Part shown: positions 1 to 9,021 of the stretch, piece after piece | Layout: each line of letters begins with the position of its first letter | Numbering within the stretch: position 1 is the first letter of the stretch | Assembly: GCF_011290685.1 (NCBI RefSeq) | Contig: NZ_JAANYN010000003.1 | Location: 231,341-295,340, forward strand | Direction of reading: 5' to 3' | DNA from: Cyclobacterium plantarum | Lineage (GTDB): Bacteria > Bacteroidota > Bacteroidia > Cytophagales > Cyclobacteriaceae | Length of the DNA stretch: 64,000 nt | Made by a program: the position numbers and the translations under genes | Notes under the pieces: model-generated | What the model was told of the DNA's origin: nothing | The model's input: the letters and a program-made list of their open reading frames with translations, nothing else | Database searches by the model: none

Positions 1-271
1 GAAAAACCATGCCTACCAAAACCATCCATCTATTTTTAAAAACTACTACTTTCTTCATTATAATCAAATTTTAATTGCTACTCCATCCGGTTAAAAAAAG
101 AAAGGATTAAAAACACTACTAAACATACAGGTTTTATTTTTAATTTCCTAATCCTTTTGTCTTTTCCTTTTAAGACGAAAAAAGACTGCAAAACGCTAAA
201 GGGATGAGATGGCATGGGACCAAAGCTGTTATTCATTTATGGCAATGGCGTGTTCAGTATGAAGATAAATA

Positions 272-371
272 AACCACATAGCCCACATAGGACACATAGT
301 TTATTGCGGCCAAAGCAGCATTTGCTAATTCTAAGGGAAGCCCTCTATGTGAACGATGCCACTATGTGGTT
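272..371. repeat. CACATAG-type inverted repeat
   Basis: Three CACATAG words in a row (272-299, roughly 9-base spacing) face two CTATGTG words (343-371) across about 43 bases. The outer arms pair as AACCACATAG with CTATGTGGTT. Arrays of this kind occur between genes in some Bacteroidota genomes. Function unknown; it could fold into a long hairpin if transcribed. Confidence 0.5.
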
Positions 372-714
372 AAATAAATACTGTAGATTCATCGAAGGGA
401 TGTCCATTATCTATAAATTTCCAGCACCCTCTCAGGGTGAGTTGGCAACTACATCCCAGGTGTCTGATTGGTTACGGAAATGATCCATTGGTAATGCCGG
501 AAACCAAAGACAAACCCTAAAAAGTCCGTTTCTTAAAATGCACCCGATTAGCCATTACAAATGGCTTGTTGGCGGGTATTTTCTGTTTATGATTCCGAAA
601 ATAGTTGAGTGATTAGCATACTTCACCCAGTACTGGCTATTTCCTATTGAAGATGTTTTAGTATTGATTTATTAGCTGACAGCCTGTTTCAATAAATTTA
701 AATGATCGGAAAAT

Positions 715-742
715 CCCCCTTTGTCCCCCTTTGGAAAGGGGG
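715..742. repeat. Short C-rich palindromic intergenic repeat
   Basis: CCCCCTTTG occurs twice in tandem (715-723 and 725-733). The second copy forms the perfect palindrome CCCCCTTTGGAAAGGGGG at 725-742. It lies about 105 bases upstream of the Uma2 gene start. It looks like a dispersed intergenic palindrome rather than a terminator, because no T-run follows. Confidence 0.45.
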
Positions 743-846
743 AATTGTGTACGTTCGAATAGGTGGTAATCAAGAGGTTGCAATTCTGGTGGATTTGCCC
801 AAATCTTGTTATCTTTACTACTCGTTTTCGATTCGCAACGCAGATT

Positions 847-1446
847 ATGGAAAAGCCAGAAGATAAAGTTAAAGAACCGTTTTCCGCCTATGGACGCTAT
901 TCCTATGCGGATTACCTTTCCTGGCAGCTGGATGAGATGGTGGAGCTGATCCGCGGAAAGGTATTCCGGCAGGCGGCTGCTCCTCGTAGAATCCATCAGG
1001 GGCTTACGGTAGCCTTGGTAACGAGAATTCACGGATTTTTAAAAGGAGGAAGCTGTAAGGTGTATACCGCCCCCTTTGATGTGCGCCTTCCGGTTTCTTC
1101 CAGAAAGCATACCGACATCGATACCGTGGTACAACCGGACCTCTGTGTGGTATGCGACCCGGAGAAGTTGGACGAGCTGGGCTGCGTAGGTGCTCCGGAC
1201 CTGATTGTTGAGATTCTCTCTCCGGGAAACAATAAGAAAGAGTTGCAATTGAAATATGAAGTGTACGAAGCCTCGGGTGTAAAGGAATATTGGGTCATTC
1301 ATCCCGACGAACGCACCTTGCTGATCTATACCCTGGAATCCGGAAAATACCGACCCTCCCGGTTATTTACCTTGGGAGACGAAGTGAAGTCTCAGGTTTT
1401 TTCGGGTTTTGTCCTGGATCTGGATGAAGTTTTTGGGGAGTTGTAG
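847..1446 (+). CDS. Uma2 family (DUF820) PD-(D/E)xK nuclease
   Basis: This 199-residue protein belongs to the Uma2/DUF820 family, predicted restriction-like endonucleases whose role is mostly uncharacterised. The core is visible as a PDL motif, then VEILSPGN, then a Lys-containing segment leading into YE..GV.EYWVI, which matches the PD...ExK layout. The open frame extends upstream to 763, but the ATG at 847 (MEKPEDK) fits family N-termini better. It stands alone, 28 bases before a decayed toxin fragment. Family identity is secure; the substrate is unknown. Confidence 0.85.
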   Translation: MEKPEDKVKEPFSAYGRYSYADYLSWQLDEMVELIRGKVFRQAAAPRRIHQGLTVALVTRIHGFLKGGSCKVYTAPFDVRLPVSSRKHTDIDTVVQPDLCVVCDPEKLDELGCVGAPDLIVEILSPGNNKKELQLKYEVYEASGVKEYWVIHPDERTLLIYTLESGKYRPSRLFTLGDEVKSQVFSGFVLDLDEVFGEL

Positions 1447-1474
1447 GCTTAGGCTTTCAGCGATGCGTCTTTGA

Positions 1475-1570
1475 ATATTGATTGGCGTAAATAAAAAGAA
1501 TTGTGTTATCATTACAGCCTATGAGCCTGATCCCAAATTGTGGGATGAAAATTTTAGAAAGAAAAACTAA
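1475..1570 (+). pseudogene. C-terminal remnant of a DUF4258 toxin
   Basis: Read in frame, these bases give about 31 residues containing GVNKKNCVIITAYEPD and LWDENFRKKN before TAA at 1568-1570. This is the typical C-terminal end of DUF4258 proteins, the RelE/MqsR-like partners of YgiT-type zinc-finger antitoxins. An in-frame TGA at 1472-1474 closes it upstream and no start codon is available, so roughly the first 50-60 residues of a normal toxin are missing. The intact zinc-finger gene begins 5 bases downstream, as in a normal toxin-antitoxin pair. Recognition rests on memory of the family C-terminus. Confidence 0.65.
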
Positions 1571-1575
1571 TAGCT

Positions 1576-1803
1576 ATGGAATGCTCATTATGTAAAAATG
1601 GCACCACCGAAAAGGGTTATGTAACAGTGACGCTGGAAAAAGGTGAAACCATCGTGTTGATTAAAAGCGTGCCTGCAGAAGTTTGCACCAATTGTGGGCA
1701 TTACTATCTTTCCGAGAAAACGACACAATTAGTTTTGGACAAAGGAAAGGAAGCTTACAGCAAAGGTACCGAACTGGAAGTAGTGAAACTTCAAGTGGCC
1801 TGA
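1576..1803 (+). CDS. YgiT-type zinc finger protein (orphan antitoxin)
   Basis: This 75-residue protein has two CxxC pairs (C3-x2-C6 and C37-x2-C40), the zinc-binding fold of the MqsA/YgiT antitoxin N-terminus. In family pairs it neutralises a DUF4258 or MqsR-like mRNA interferase. The toxin directly upstream survives only as a C-terminal fragment, so this gene is probably an orphan. It lacks the helix-turn-helix half of full MqsA, as is usual for the short YgiT-type partners. Confidence 0.8.
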   Translation: MECSLCKNGTTEKGYVTVTLEKGETIVLIKSVPAEVCTNCGHYYLSEKTTQLVLDKGKEAYSKGTELEVVKLQVA

Positions 1804-1902
1804 CTGGAAGTAGGTGAGTTGAAGCGATTATGAGGTTGAAACACAACAAATAGGATTAACCAATTACTTCAAATCACATTTCCGGTAAATCCTGCCCGAC
1901 CT

Positions 1903-3828
1903 TCAGTACTTGAACTTTTCCGAAACGGTCGTTCCGACCATTTCTTTTGCAGCGGCCACAATCCCATCCGGATCGAATCCACATTCCCGGTGCAATTCTA
2001 TCTGTTCGCCGTGTTCGATAACTTCATCCGGTATTCCCAGTCTTTTAACCCTGGATTGGTAATTGTGATCTACCATCCATTCCAGAATGGCACTGCCAAA
2101 TCCTCCCATCAGACAGCCATCCTCAATGGTAATGACCTTATCAAATTTATTAAAAATTTCATGAAGCATGGATTCGTCCAATGGCTTTACAAATCGCATG
2201 TCGTAATGGGCCAGATCGATGCCTTTATTTTGGAGTTTTTCTGCAGCTTCCACTGCATAATTCCCCACATGACCAATGCTTAAAATGGCCAGGTCCTTTC
2301 CTTCTCTGATAATACGTCCCTGCCCGGTAGGAATTTTTCTTAACGGTTTTCTCCAATCGGGCATTACGCCCTGTCCCCTGGGATAACGAAGGGCATAAGG
2401 TCCTGAATGTTCCGAAGCCGAAAACATCAGGTTCCGCAATTCTTCCTCATTCATGGGCGCACTTACTACCAGATTGGGAAGACAACGGAAAAAAGCCAGG
2501 TCATAGGCACCATGGTGAGTGGGACCATCCGCACCAGCAAATCCCGCTCTGTCCAGACAGAATACTACGGGTAAATCCTGCAGGCAAACATCATGGATCA
2601 CCTGATCGTAAGCCCGCTGCATAAAAGTACTGTAGATATTGCAAAAAGGCGTGAGACCCTGGGTGGCCAGACCGGCAGAAAAGGTCACGGCATGCTGTTC
2701 GGCGATACCGACATCAAAGGACCTATCCGGATACGCTTGCATCATCAGGTTCATGGATGAACCAGAAGGCATGGCCGGGGTAACACCAACTATTTTTTCA
2801 TTTTGTTCGGCCAGTTCCACCAGGGTATGGCCAAATACCTCCTGATATTTCGGGGCTTGGGGCCTGGTGGGGATTTTTTTGGAAATTTCCCCGGTGATTT
2901 TGTCAAATTTTCCGGGTGCATGCCACTTGGTCTGGTCTTTTTCAGCAGGAGCAAAACCCTTTCCTTTCACGGTAATGCAATGCAGAATTTTTGGCCCGGG
3001 AATGTCTTTCAGGTCGTTTAAAATTTCTACCAGGTGGTTGACATCGTGTCCATCTACCGGTCCGAAATACCTTAAATTCAGTGATTCAAAGAGATTGCTT
3101 TGTTTGAGCAAGGCGGACTTGATGGCCCCTTCTACCTTAGAAACCACATCCTGAGCACTAAAACCAAATTTACTGATTTTGCCCAACAGGCTCCACACCT
3201 CATCTTTTACTTTGTTGTAGGTATGGGATGTGGTAATATCGGTGAGATAATCCTTTAGAGCACCCACATTGGGGTCGATGGACATGCAGTTGTCATTGAG
3301 GATAATCAACAGATTGGTATCTGAAACCCCTGCATGGTTCATGGCTTCAAAAGCCATACCCCCGGTCATGGCTCCATCACCGATCACTGCCACATGCTGC
3401 CGGTGACTTTCGTCTTTGTATTTGGAAGCCATAGCCATGCCCAATGCAGCAGAAATAGAGGTACTTGAGTGACCTACTCCGAATGCATCATAAGGGCTTT
3501 CTTTTCTTTTGGGAAAACCCGACAAGCCTTTGTAAAGTCTATTGGTATAAAATTGCTCCCTGCGACCGGTAAGTATTTTATGTCCATAGGCCTGATGCCC
3601 TACATCCCACACCAGCTGGTCATCAGGGGTGTTGAGTACATAATGCAATGCAACCGTCAATTCCACCACTCCCAAACCAGCGCCGAAGTGTCCACCATAG
3701 ATGGACACATGGTCAATAATGAATTGCCTTAATTCATCACAGATTTGAACCAATTGGTCTTTATGGAAGTTTTTTAGGTCGTCCGGATATTGGATTTCCC
3801 TGAGTAATTTTCCAGGTTCTATTTGCAT
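1903..3828 (-). CDS. dxs: 1-deoxy-D-xylulose-5-phosphate synthase
   Basis: The enzyme condenses pyruvate and glyceraldehyde 3-phosphate, using thiamine diphosphate, in the first step of the MEP isoprenoid pathway. The 641 residues match the family length. Visible are H47 in the YGGHFG segment, GHQ at 78-80, the thiamine-binding GDG...N motif (150-180), and the second-domain DVGIAEQHAV segment. The ATG at 3828 (MQIEPGK) is chosen over an upstream in-frame extension to 3891 that does not resemble the family. ispF, a later enzyme of the same pathway, lies at 62834-63313 but is not linked to it. It is transcribed alone, divergently from scpA. Confidence 0.97.
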   Translation of the reverse strand: MQIEPGKLLREIQYPDDLKNFHKDQLVQICDELRQFIIDHVSIYGGHFGAGLGVVELTVALHYVLNTPDDQLVWDVGHQAYGHKILTGRREQFYTNRLYKGLSGFPKRKESPYDAFGVGHSSTSISAALGMAMASKYKDESHRQHVAVIGDGAMTGGMAFEAMNHAGVSDTNLLIILNDNCMSIDPNVGALKDYLTDITTSHTYNKVKDEVWSLLGKISKFGFSAQDVVSKVEGAIKSALLKQSNLFESLNLRYFGPVDGHDVNHLVEILNDLKDIPGPKILHCITVKGKGFAPAEKDQTKWHAPGKFDKITGEISKKIPTRPQAPKYQEVFGHTLVELAEQNEKIVGVTPAMPSGSSMNLMMQAYPDRSFDVGIAEQHAVTFSAGLATQGLTPFCNIYSTFMQRAYDQVIHDVCLQDLPVVFCLDRAGFAGADGPTHHGAYDLAFFRCLPNLVVSAPMNEEELRNLMFSASEHSGPYALRYPRGQGVMPDWRKPLRKIPTGQGRIIREGKDLAILSIGHVGNYAVEAAEKLQNKGIDLAHYDMRFVKPLDESMLHEIFNKFDKVITIEDGCLMGGFGSAILEWMVDHNYQSRVKRLGIPDEVIEHGEQIELHRECGFDPDGIVAAAKEMVGTTVSEKFKY

Positions 3829-3938
3829 ATGCAGCGTTTCTTTATAAAAATTAATAACCCCCCGTCTCTGTATAATGTTTAATAATACCAATAATTATTC
3901 AAGACCCCATGGTTTTAAGGAAATTATTCGGATGCCTA

Positions 3939-3967
3939 TTGATTTAAAAAGATAAGTAATATCTTTG
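3939..3967 (+). promoter_or_regulatory. Predicted promoter of scpA
   Basis: TATCTTTG at 3960-3967 is an exact match to the Bacteroidota -7 box (TAnnTTTG). A TTG lies 18 bases upstream (3939-3941) as a possible -33 element. Transcription would start about 40 bases before the GTG start codon at 4012. Confidence 0.45.
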
Positions 3968-4011
3968 ATCGCAACAGGAAATGCAAAAATAACAAAAAAT
4001 AATCGTATCCA

Positions 4012-4767
4012 GTGAGTTTTGAAATCAAATTACCCTTATTTGAAGGACCATTTGACCTGATGCTTTTCTTTATAGAAAGGGATGAGCTGGATATTTATGA
4101 TATTCCCATCTCCAAAATCACGAATGATTTTCTGGATTATATCCATAAGTTGGAGAAAATGGAGATTGAAATAGCCAGTGAGTTCATCCTTTTTGCGGCC
4201 ACTTTGATGAAAATCAAATCCAAAATGCTTTTGCCCAGACCAGAGTTAAATGAAGAGGGAGAAGAAATAGATCCACGTGAGGAACTGATCAGGCATTTAT
4301 TGGAATACAAAAAATATAAGTCTGTGATCGCCGAGCTCTCAGAAATGGAGAAAGACAGGATGGGTAAATTCGCCAGGGGAAATGTGATGGATGAGTTAAA
4401 GCAGGTATCAAAAGTCGATAATGTTGATGCCGAATTGCAGGACCTGGACCTGTACAGCCTCCTTAAAGTGTACCAAAAGGTCATGACCAAATTCGCTCAC
4501 AGAAGCGATGATACCAAACATACGGTCATTCAATATCCGTATACCATCGAACAACAAAAGTCCCTGATCCTTGACAGACTCAATGAAAAGCCGAGGATCC
4601 CTTTTTCGGATTTTATCGTTTATAATCCGGATAAGATTTTTGTCATTTATACTTTTTTAGCCATTTTAGAATTGCTTCAGCTTGCCCTTGTGACCATAAA
4701 GATAGGTGAAGGTTTCAATAATTTTTGGGTTGAAAAGCTTGCATCCATACCAGTAGAAAACACATGA
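4012..4767 (+). CDS. scpA: Segregation and condensation protein A
   Basis: ScpA is the kleisin subunit of the bacterial SMC condensin complex, bridging SMC heads together with ScpB. The 251-residue sequence has the family N-terminus (FEGPFDLMLFFIERDELDIYD), a central acidic stretch and the C-terminal winged-helix region. The start is GTG at 4012, giving MSFEIKLPLF. The stop overlaps the start of the next gene (ATGA at 4764-4767), so the two are translationally coupled. scpB is not nearby. Confidence 0.95.
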   Translation: MSFEIKLPLFEGPFDLMLFFIERDELDIYDIPISKITNDFLDYIHKLEKMEIEIASEFILFAATLMKIKSKMLLPRPELNEEGEEIDPREELIRHLLEYKKYKSVIAELSEMEKDRMGKFARGNVMDELKQVSKVDNVDAELQDLDLYSLLKVYQKVMTKFAHRSDDTKHTVIQYPYTIEQQKSLILDRLNEKPRIPFSDFIVYNPDKIFVIYTFLAILELLQLALVTIKIGEGFNNFWVEKLASIPVENT

Positions 4768-5840
4768 AAATAGACAATAGGGAAGTTTTTAAAACCTTAA
4801 ACCCCAATAAGGTTTGGGTTCCTGTATTGATCGGGATTGCGATTGTACTTGTAATGTTCTACATGGACCCAACTGTCAATGTGCAAACGCTCAGGGGGGT
4901 TTTTGATGCTTCGGCCTGGTCCCTGCTTTTGGCTGTGGTATTTATATTTCTGCGGGATGCAGGCTATGTTTTCAGGATCAGGGAAGTGACGGACAAGCAC
5001 CTTACCTGGAACAGGGCCATCTTTGTCATTGTCCTGTGGGAATTTGCCTCTGCAGTCACCCCCTCTATTGTAGGCGGTACAGCAGTGGCGGTATTTATTT
5101 TGAATAAAGAAGGGATACCTCTCGGAAAGGCTTTGGCCTTTACCATGTTAACAGCCATTTTGGACAACCTGTTTTTTGTGTTGGGAGCTCCAATTATTCT
5201 GTTTTTTGCCCAGGGCTATATTTTTCCAGATAGCAGGGTTTTGGAAATGCGCCTGGGAAACAGCCTTGAATACCTCTTTTGGGTGAGCTACTCCTTGTAC
5301 ACTTTGTATTCTTTGCTAATGGCACTGGCCTTGTTTTACCGGCCCAGGGTTTTCAAATGGCTGCTGTTAAAACTTTTTTCCATCAGGTGGCTTAAGAAAT
5401 GGAAATACCAGGCAAATATTTATGGGGATCAAATCATACAGGCAAGCAAGGAATTCAGGGGTAAAAACCTGAAATACTGGCTGGTAATTATTTTCACCAC
5501 CATTTTCATCTGGTCTGCCAGGTATTTTATGCTGAATGCCCTGATTTCGGCCTACTCCAGCATCAGTATTTTCGAACATGTAGTCATCTTTGCCCGTCAG
5601 ATCATCATGTGGATTGTAATGATGATCAGTCCTACGCCGGGAAGTAGCGGGACGGCAGAGTTTTTCTTCGCGCAGTTTTTTAATGAATTCCTCACGGGTT
5701 ATACCTTTGTTACCAGCATACTCTGGCGCATGTTCTCGTATTATCCTTACCTGCTTTTGGGAGCCATTTTTCTGCCGCGCTGGATCAGGCAGGTCTTTTT
5801 CAAGAAGAAAGATAAAACTGATAACAAGTCCGTTGATTAA
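4764..5840 (+). CDS. Flippase-like / LPG synthase TM-domain protein
   Basis: This 358-residue integral membrane protein has about seven to eight hydrophobic segments. It resembles the UPF0104 / lysylphosphatidylglycerol synthase transmembrane family. The segment SAVTPSIVGGTAVAVFIL and the later SPTPGSSGTAEFFFA are typical signatures. Members are multipass inner-membrane proteins, some with lipid flippase activity; the catalytic C-terminal domain of true LPG synthases is absent. It overlaps scpA by four bases. Substrate cannot be predicted. Confidence 0.85.
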   Translation: MKIDNREVFKTLNPNKVWVPVLIGIAIVLVMFYMDPTVNVQTLRGVFDASAWSLLLAVVFIFLRDAGYVFRIREVTDKHLTWNRAIFVIVLWEFASAVTPSIVGGTAVAVFILNKEGIPLGKALAFTMLTAILDNLFFVLGAPIILFFAQGYIFPDSRVLEMRLGNSLEYLFWVSYSLYTLYSLLMALALFYRPRVFKWLLLKLFSIRWLKKWKYQANIYGDQIIQASKEFRGKNLKYWLVIIFTTIFIWSARYFMLNALISAYSSISIFEHVVIFARQIIMWIVMMISPTPGSSGTAEFFFAQFFNEFLTGYTFVTSILWRMFSYYPYLLLGAIFLPRWIRQVFFKKKDKTDNKSVD

Positions 5841-5854
5841 TGAATGATCCGGTT

Positions 5855-7234
5855 TTATACAGCATCCAAAATCAAGACCCAGTCGTGACCTTTTCCTCCT
5901 GAACTGGGCGGTACAAAAGTATTACTGGGAGCCTTGCTAATAATTCCGGCATCTATCTGGTTTCCGGTCCTGGGATCGTACCAGGTGACCTTTAGTAGTC
6001 TGGAATTTAGTGGTTTGCAGTTCACTGCCTTGCTTTGACCGGTAGGGAAGTAAACCATGGCATAACTTCCTTCACTGTCTCTGGTTGCAATGACAAAATC
6101 TGTATTATCTTCCTGATTAGCGGGTATCATTTCCGGCGCCGGAATCCTTGTCAGAAATGGCCTGCTCAGCATAAGGTTTTTGAGATGTTTCATTTGATTG
6201 GCCATGGGTAAGTCCAGTGCCACTTTCCATGGCCTAAGGGGTCCATTGATCCCTTCCCTGTCTGTGGTGTACATTTGCCATACGTCATGGCATCCGTAGG
6301 TCTGTCCAAATGCACCTGCAAACACATTCCAATACATGATCCTTCGGATATCTTCCGGAAGGCTGTATCCCAGTTCTTTGGCATTGAAGCAATTGGGATG
6401 ATCTTCATACAATGGCTCACCATCCAGGGTAGGCTTGACAGGCTGTAAGTTGTAATCGTAGCTAATTTTTTGGTAAGTAGGTTGGTTGGCGCAGTGACCA
6501 GTCTGGTGCATGTTGAAATCCAGCCATTCGTCATTGTGAAACCAATTACTGGATCCACCGGGTCCAGCGGGTTGGGGGTGGAAAGTCATCAATGCTTTGT
6601 CCTGCCCCCCGGTTCCCTCGACAATACCCGCCGCCAGGGCTCTCCAAATGGCTACGTCCGAAGTTCCTTCCCTGGGGTTTCGGTCCCCACCAATGACCCA
6701 AATGATGTTGGACTGGTCTTTGTAGCGGTTGCCTATCCATTTGCCAAAAGATCTGGCATTTTCTTCCGTAAACACTTCCGGCCCCTTTCCCCAGGAATGG
6801 GTAAAAACCTTATCTCCCCAGGTTGGTAGCAGGGCAATGTAGATACCCTCGGCAGCTGCCATTTCTACCACCTTATCCACATGCGAAAAATAGGCCGGGT
6901 TGGGTTGCCTGGGATCCAGACCAATGAGGGGTGTTTCTCCGTATGGGTTAGGGCTTTGGAGACCATCAATCTCGGCGAGTGCCACTGCCTGTACCACATT
7001 AAAGCCTTGTTCGGCGCGTTTTTTAAGGTAGAAAGCGGCTTCCTCCCGGTCACAGCGGTGGAAAAGTTCCCAGGCGGTATCAGCCATCCAAAAAAATGGC
7101 TCACAATCTTCAGTAATCATAAATCTTTGATTTTCAGAAATCCTGAGTCGGGGAAGGCCTTCCTGACCGTAGGTGAAAGCAAGGGAGAAAAGGAACAAAA
7201 ACAGGAATAAAAAGGATTTTGGGCTCATGTTCAT
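5855..7234 (-). CDS. DUF4038 glycoside hydrolase (GH140-like)
   Basis: This is a secreted protein of about 460 residues with a hydrophobic signal peptide ending near TYGQ. The DUF4038 catalytic domain follows: the ADTAWELFHR motif, the EQGFNVVQAVAL strand and IIWVIGGDRNP. The C-terminal beta domain (collagen-binding-like, PF12904 type) contains KVTWYDPRTG. Characterised relatives include apiosidases of GH140, which cleave apiose from rhamnogalacturonan II; substrate here is inferred only by family. Start ATG 7234, with ATG 7228 equally possible. It is convergent with the flippase gene, with 14 bases between them. Confidence 0.85.
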   Translation of the reverse strand: MNMSPKSFLFLFLFLFSLAFTYGQEGLPRLRISENQRFMITEDCEPFFWMADTAWELFHRCDREEAAFYLKKRAEQGFNVVQAVALAEIDGLQSPNPYGETPLIGLDPRQPNPAYFSHVDKVVEMAAAEGIYIALLPTWGDKVFTHSWGKGPEVFTEENARSFGKWIGNRYKDQSNIIWVIGGDRNPREGTSDVAIWRALAAGIVEGTGGQDKALMTFHPQPAGPGGSSNWFHNDEWLDFNMHQTGHCANQPTYQKISYDYNLQPVKPTLDGEPLYEDHPNCFNAKELGYSLPEDIRRIMYWNVFAGAFGQTYGCHDVWQMYTTDREGINGPLRPWKVALDLPMANQMKHLKNLMLSRPFLTRIPAPEMIPANQEDNTDFVIATRDSEGSYAMVYFPTGQSKAVNCKPLNSRLLKVTWYDPRTGNQIDAGIISKAPSNTFVPPSSGGKGHDWVLILDAV

Positions 7235-7325
7235 GGGGAATGGCTGAACATGCAATATAGGAAAAATCAAAAAACAGCAGGAAAATCCGGCTGTGCTTTT
7301 GGAAAAATGTTAAAAGTTCATAAAA

Positions 7326-7363
7326 TTTCCCCCAACTCTTTTGTGCTTAAGGGCTGGGGGAAA
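7326..7363 (-). terminator. Probable terminator after ndk
   Basis: A nine-base stem (TTTCCCCCA at 7326-7334 with TGGGGGAAA at 7355-7363) lies just past the ndk stop codon. On the minus strand it is followed by ATTTTATG, a weak T-tract. The loop is 20 bases. Confidence 0.5.
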
Positions 7364-7369
7364 CTGGGA

Positions 7370-7792
7370 TCAGCTTACCTGCTCAAAGGCATTGAAAAAG
7401 AAACTGCCTTCTATGGATGCATTTTCATCTGAGTCTGAACCATGAACCGCATTGGCCTCAATGGATGTGGCATAAAGTTTTCGAATGGTACCTTCTGCTG
7501 CATTCTCCGGGTTGGTAGCACCGATCAACTCCCTGAAATCTGCCACTGCATTATCTTTTTCCAGGATGGCAGCAATGATAGGGCCTGAGGACATGTATTG
7601 GCATAAATCGGAATAAAATGGCCTTTCCTGGTGCACTTTGTAAAATTCTCCGGCAAGTTCTTTATTAAGCCTGGTTGCCTTAAGGGAAATAATTTTGAAA
7701 CCCGCCTCTTCAATCATTTTCAATATTGCGCCTGCGTTTCCTGCTCCGAAAGCATCAGGCTTGATCATGGTAAATGTTCTATTGGTAGCCAT
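7370..7792 (-). CDS. ndk: Nucleoside diphosphate kinase
   Basis: The enzyme transfers the gamma phosphate of ATP to nucleoside diphosphates through a phosphohistidine. The 140 residues match the bacterial family. K11 (MIKPDAF), the GTIRKLYA segment and the active-site histidine H117 in NAVHGSDS are all present. It is monocistronic between two terminator or promoter signals. Confidence 0.97.
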   Translation of the reverse strand: MATNRTFTMIKPDAFGAGNAGAILKMIEEAGFKIISLKATRLNKELAGEFYKVHQERPFYSDLCQYMSSGPIIAAILEKDNAVADFRELIGATNPENAAEGTIRKLYATSIEANAVHGSDSDENASIEGSFFFNAFEQVS

Positions 7793-7820
7793 AAATTGTT
7801 TGTTTTGTTTGTTAAGGCCA

Positions 7821-7828
7821 CAAAATTA
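7821..7828 (-). promoter_or_regulatory. -7 box of ndk
   Basis: On the minus strand this reads TAATTTTG, an exact TAnnTTTG match, 28 bases upstream of the ndk ATG. No good -33 TTG is present at the expected distance. Confidence 0.4.
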
Positions 7829-7971
7829 ATCCTTTTCAATGAAAGACCGAAGGTAATGGGGCATTTCTGAAAAAACTGCACGCAGCTGGAAAAATTGCCA
7901 TTGGGAATTTCAGAAAATTATACAGAACTTTGTCGTCCGTGTTTTTAAAATACGGTATTCAAATAATACAC

Positions 7972-9021
7972 ATGCAGGAATTAGATCTATTTAAAGAACA
8001 GATTTCATCAGCTTCATCCAAAAAGATCATCATCACCACCCATCATAAACCTGACGCAGATGCCCTGGGGTCCTCATTGGCGCTGGCCGGCTATCTGAAA
8101 AAGAAAAACCATCAGGTAACCGTGGTGAGCCCATCCGACTATCCTTCGTTTTTACATTGGATGAAAGGGAATGATGAAGTAGTGAATTTTGAGGATCCTG
8201 AAAAGGAAAAGGAAGCCAGGAAATTGATCGCCGACGCGGAGATCATCTTTTGTCTGGATTTCTCCAACCTTGGAAGATTGCAGGGAATGGAACAGGCAGT
8301 AAGGGAGTCCAAAGCCTTTATGGTCAATATTGACCACCATCAGGATCCGGAGGAATTTGCAGATTTCAGCTTTTGCAGTTCCAAGGCAGCGGCCACCTGC
8401 GAGTTATTGTACGACTTGATTGTAAAAGTGGGAGATAGGGAATTGATCGATAAGGATATTGCAGAGTGCCTTTACTCCGGTATTATGACGGATACCGGAG
8501 GATTCAGACATCCCAATACCACCAAGAATGTACATTTGGTAACGGCAGAACTGATAGAACTGGGGGCGGACAATTCCAAAATTGCAAGGCTTATTTATGA
8601 TACCAATTCCGTCAATCGACTTAAGTTCTTAGGTTTTGCATTGACCAGAAGGTTAACCATATTGCCGGAATTAAGCACAGCCTATTTTGGAATAAGCAAA
8701 AAGGACCTTAGGAAATACCAATCTCAGACCGGCGATACAGAGGGGCTGGTTAATTATGCACTTTCCCTCGATGGAATAAAAATTGCTGCCCTGTTTACTG
8801 AAAGAAAAGACGGGGTGAAAATTTCATTTCGCTCTTCTGAAGAAGTAGCAGTCAATAAATTTGCGGCTTCCTTTTTTGAAGGGGGAGGTCATAAAAATGC
8901 CTCGGGTGGGATCTCTAAGCTTTCTTTGGAGGATACCATTCAGCGATTCGAAAAATTAGTAAAAGAAAACAAACATATCCTATTTAATCAATTAGCATTA
9001 GTCGATGAAAAAAATCAATAA
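7972..9021 (+). CDS. DHH/DHHA1 phosphoesterase (NrnA-like)
   Basis: This 349-residue protein resembles NrnA, a nanoRNase and 3'-phosphoadenosine 5'-phosphate phosphatase. The N-terminal DHH domain shows THHKPDADALGS (metal ligands near 24-30) and the defining DHH triad at 121-123 (NIDHHQDP). The C-terminal DHHA1 domain carries GGGHKNASGG. The ATG at 7972 (MQELDLF) is preferred to a TTG-initiated extension at 7930. It overlaps the next gene by 17 bases, so it heads an operon with three FKBP lipoproteins, an arrangement I recall as common in this group. Confidence 0.92.
   Translation: MQELDLFKEQISSASSKKIIITTHHKPDADALGSSLALAGYLKKKNHQVTVVSPSDYPSFLHWMKGNDEVVNFEDPEKEKEARKLIADAEIIFCLDFSNLGRLQGMEQAVRESKAFMVNIDHHQDPEEFADFSFCSSKAAATCELLYDLIVKVGDRELIDKDIAECLYSGIMTDTGGFRHPNTTKNVHLVTAELIELGADNSKIARLIYDTNSVNRLKFLGFALTRRLTILPELSTAYFGISKKDLRKYQSQTGDTEGLVNYALSLDGIKIAALFTERKDGVKISFRSSEEVAVNKFAASFFEGGGHKNASGGISKLSLEDTIQRFEKLVKENKHILFNQLALVDEKNQ

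Larger units (their letters stand above)
1..846. other. Leading region without a supported gene
   Basis: I see no convincing coding sequence here. The 89-codon open frame at 214-483 has no family resemblance and runs through repeated CACATAG words, so it is probably chance. The first 200 bases are AT-rich. A small palindrome (GCCATT-ACA-AATGGC) sits inside CCCG...CGGG arms at about 547-582. The two short inverted repeats listed separately (272-371 and 715-742) are the only clear structures. Confidence 0.5.

Noticed and set aside
214-483. 89-codon open frame near the left edge
   Set aside because: It runs through the CACATAG inverted repeat, has no good start context and no family resemblance.
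547-582. Transposon end or attachment site
   Set aside because: A small palindrome is present, but no transposase, target duplication or partner repeat was seen.
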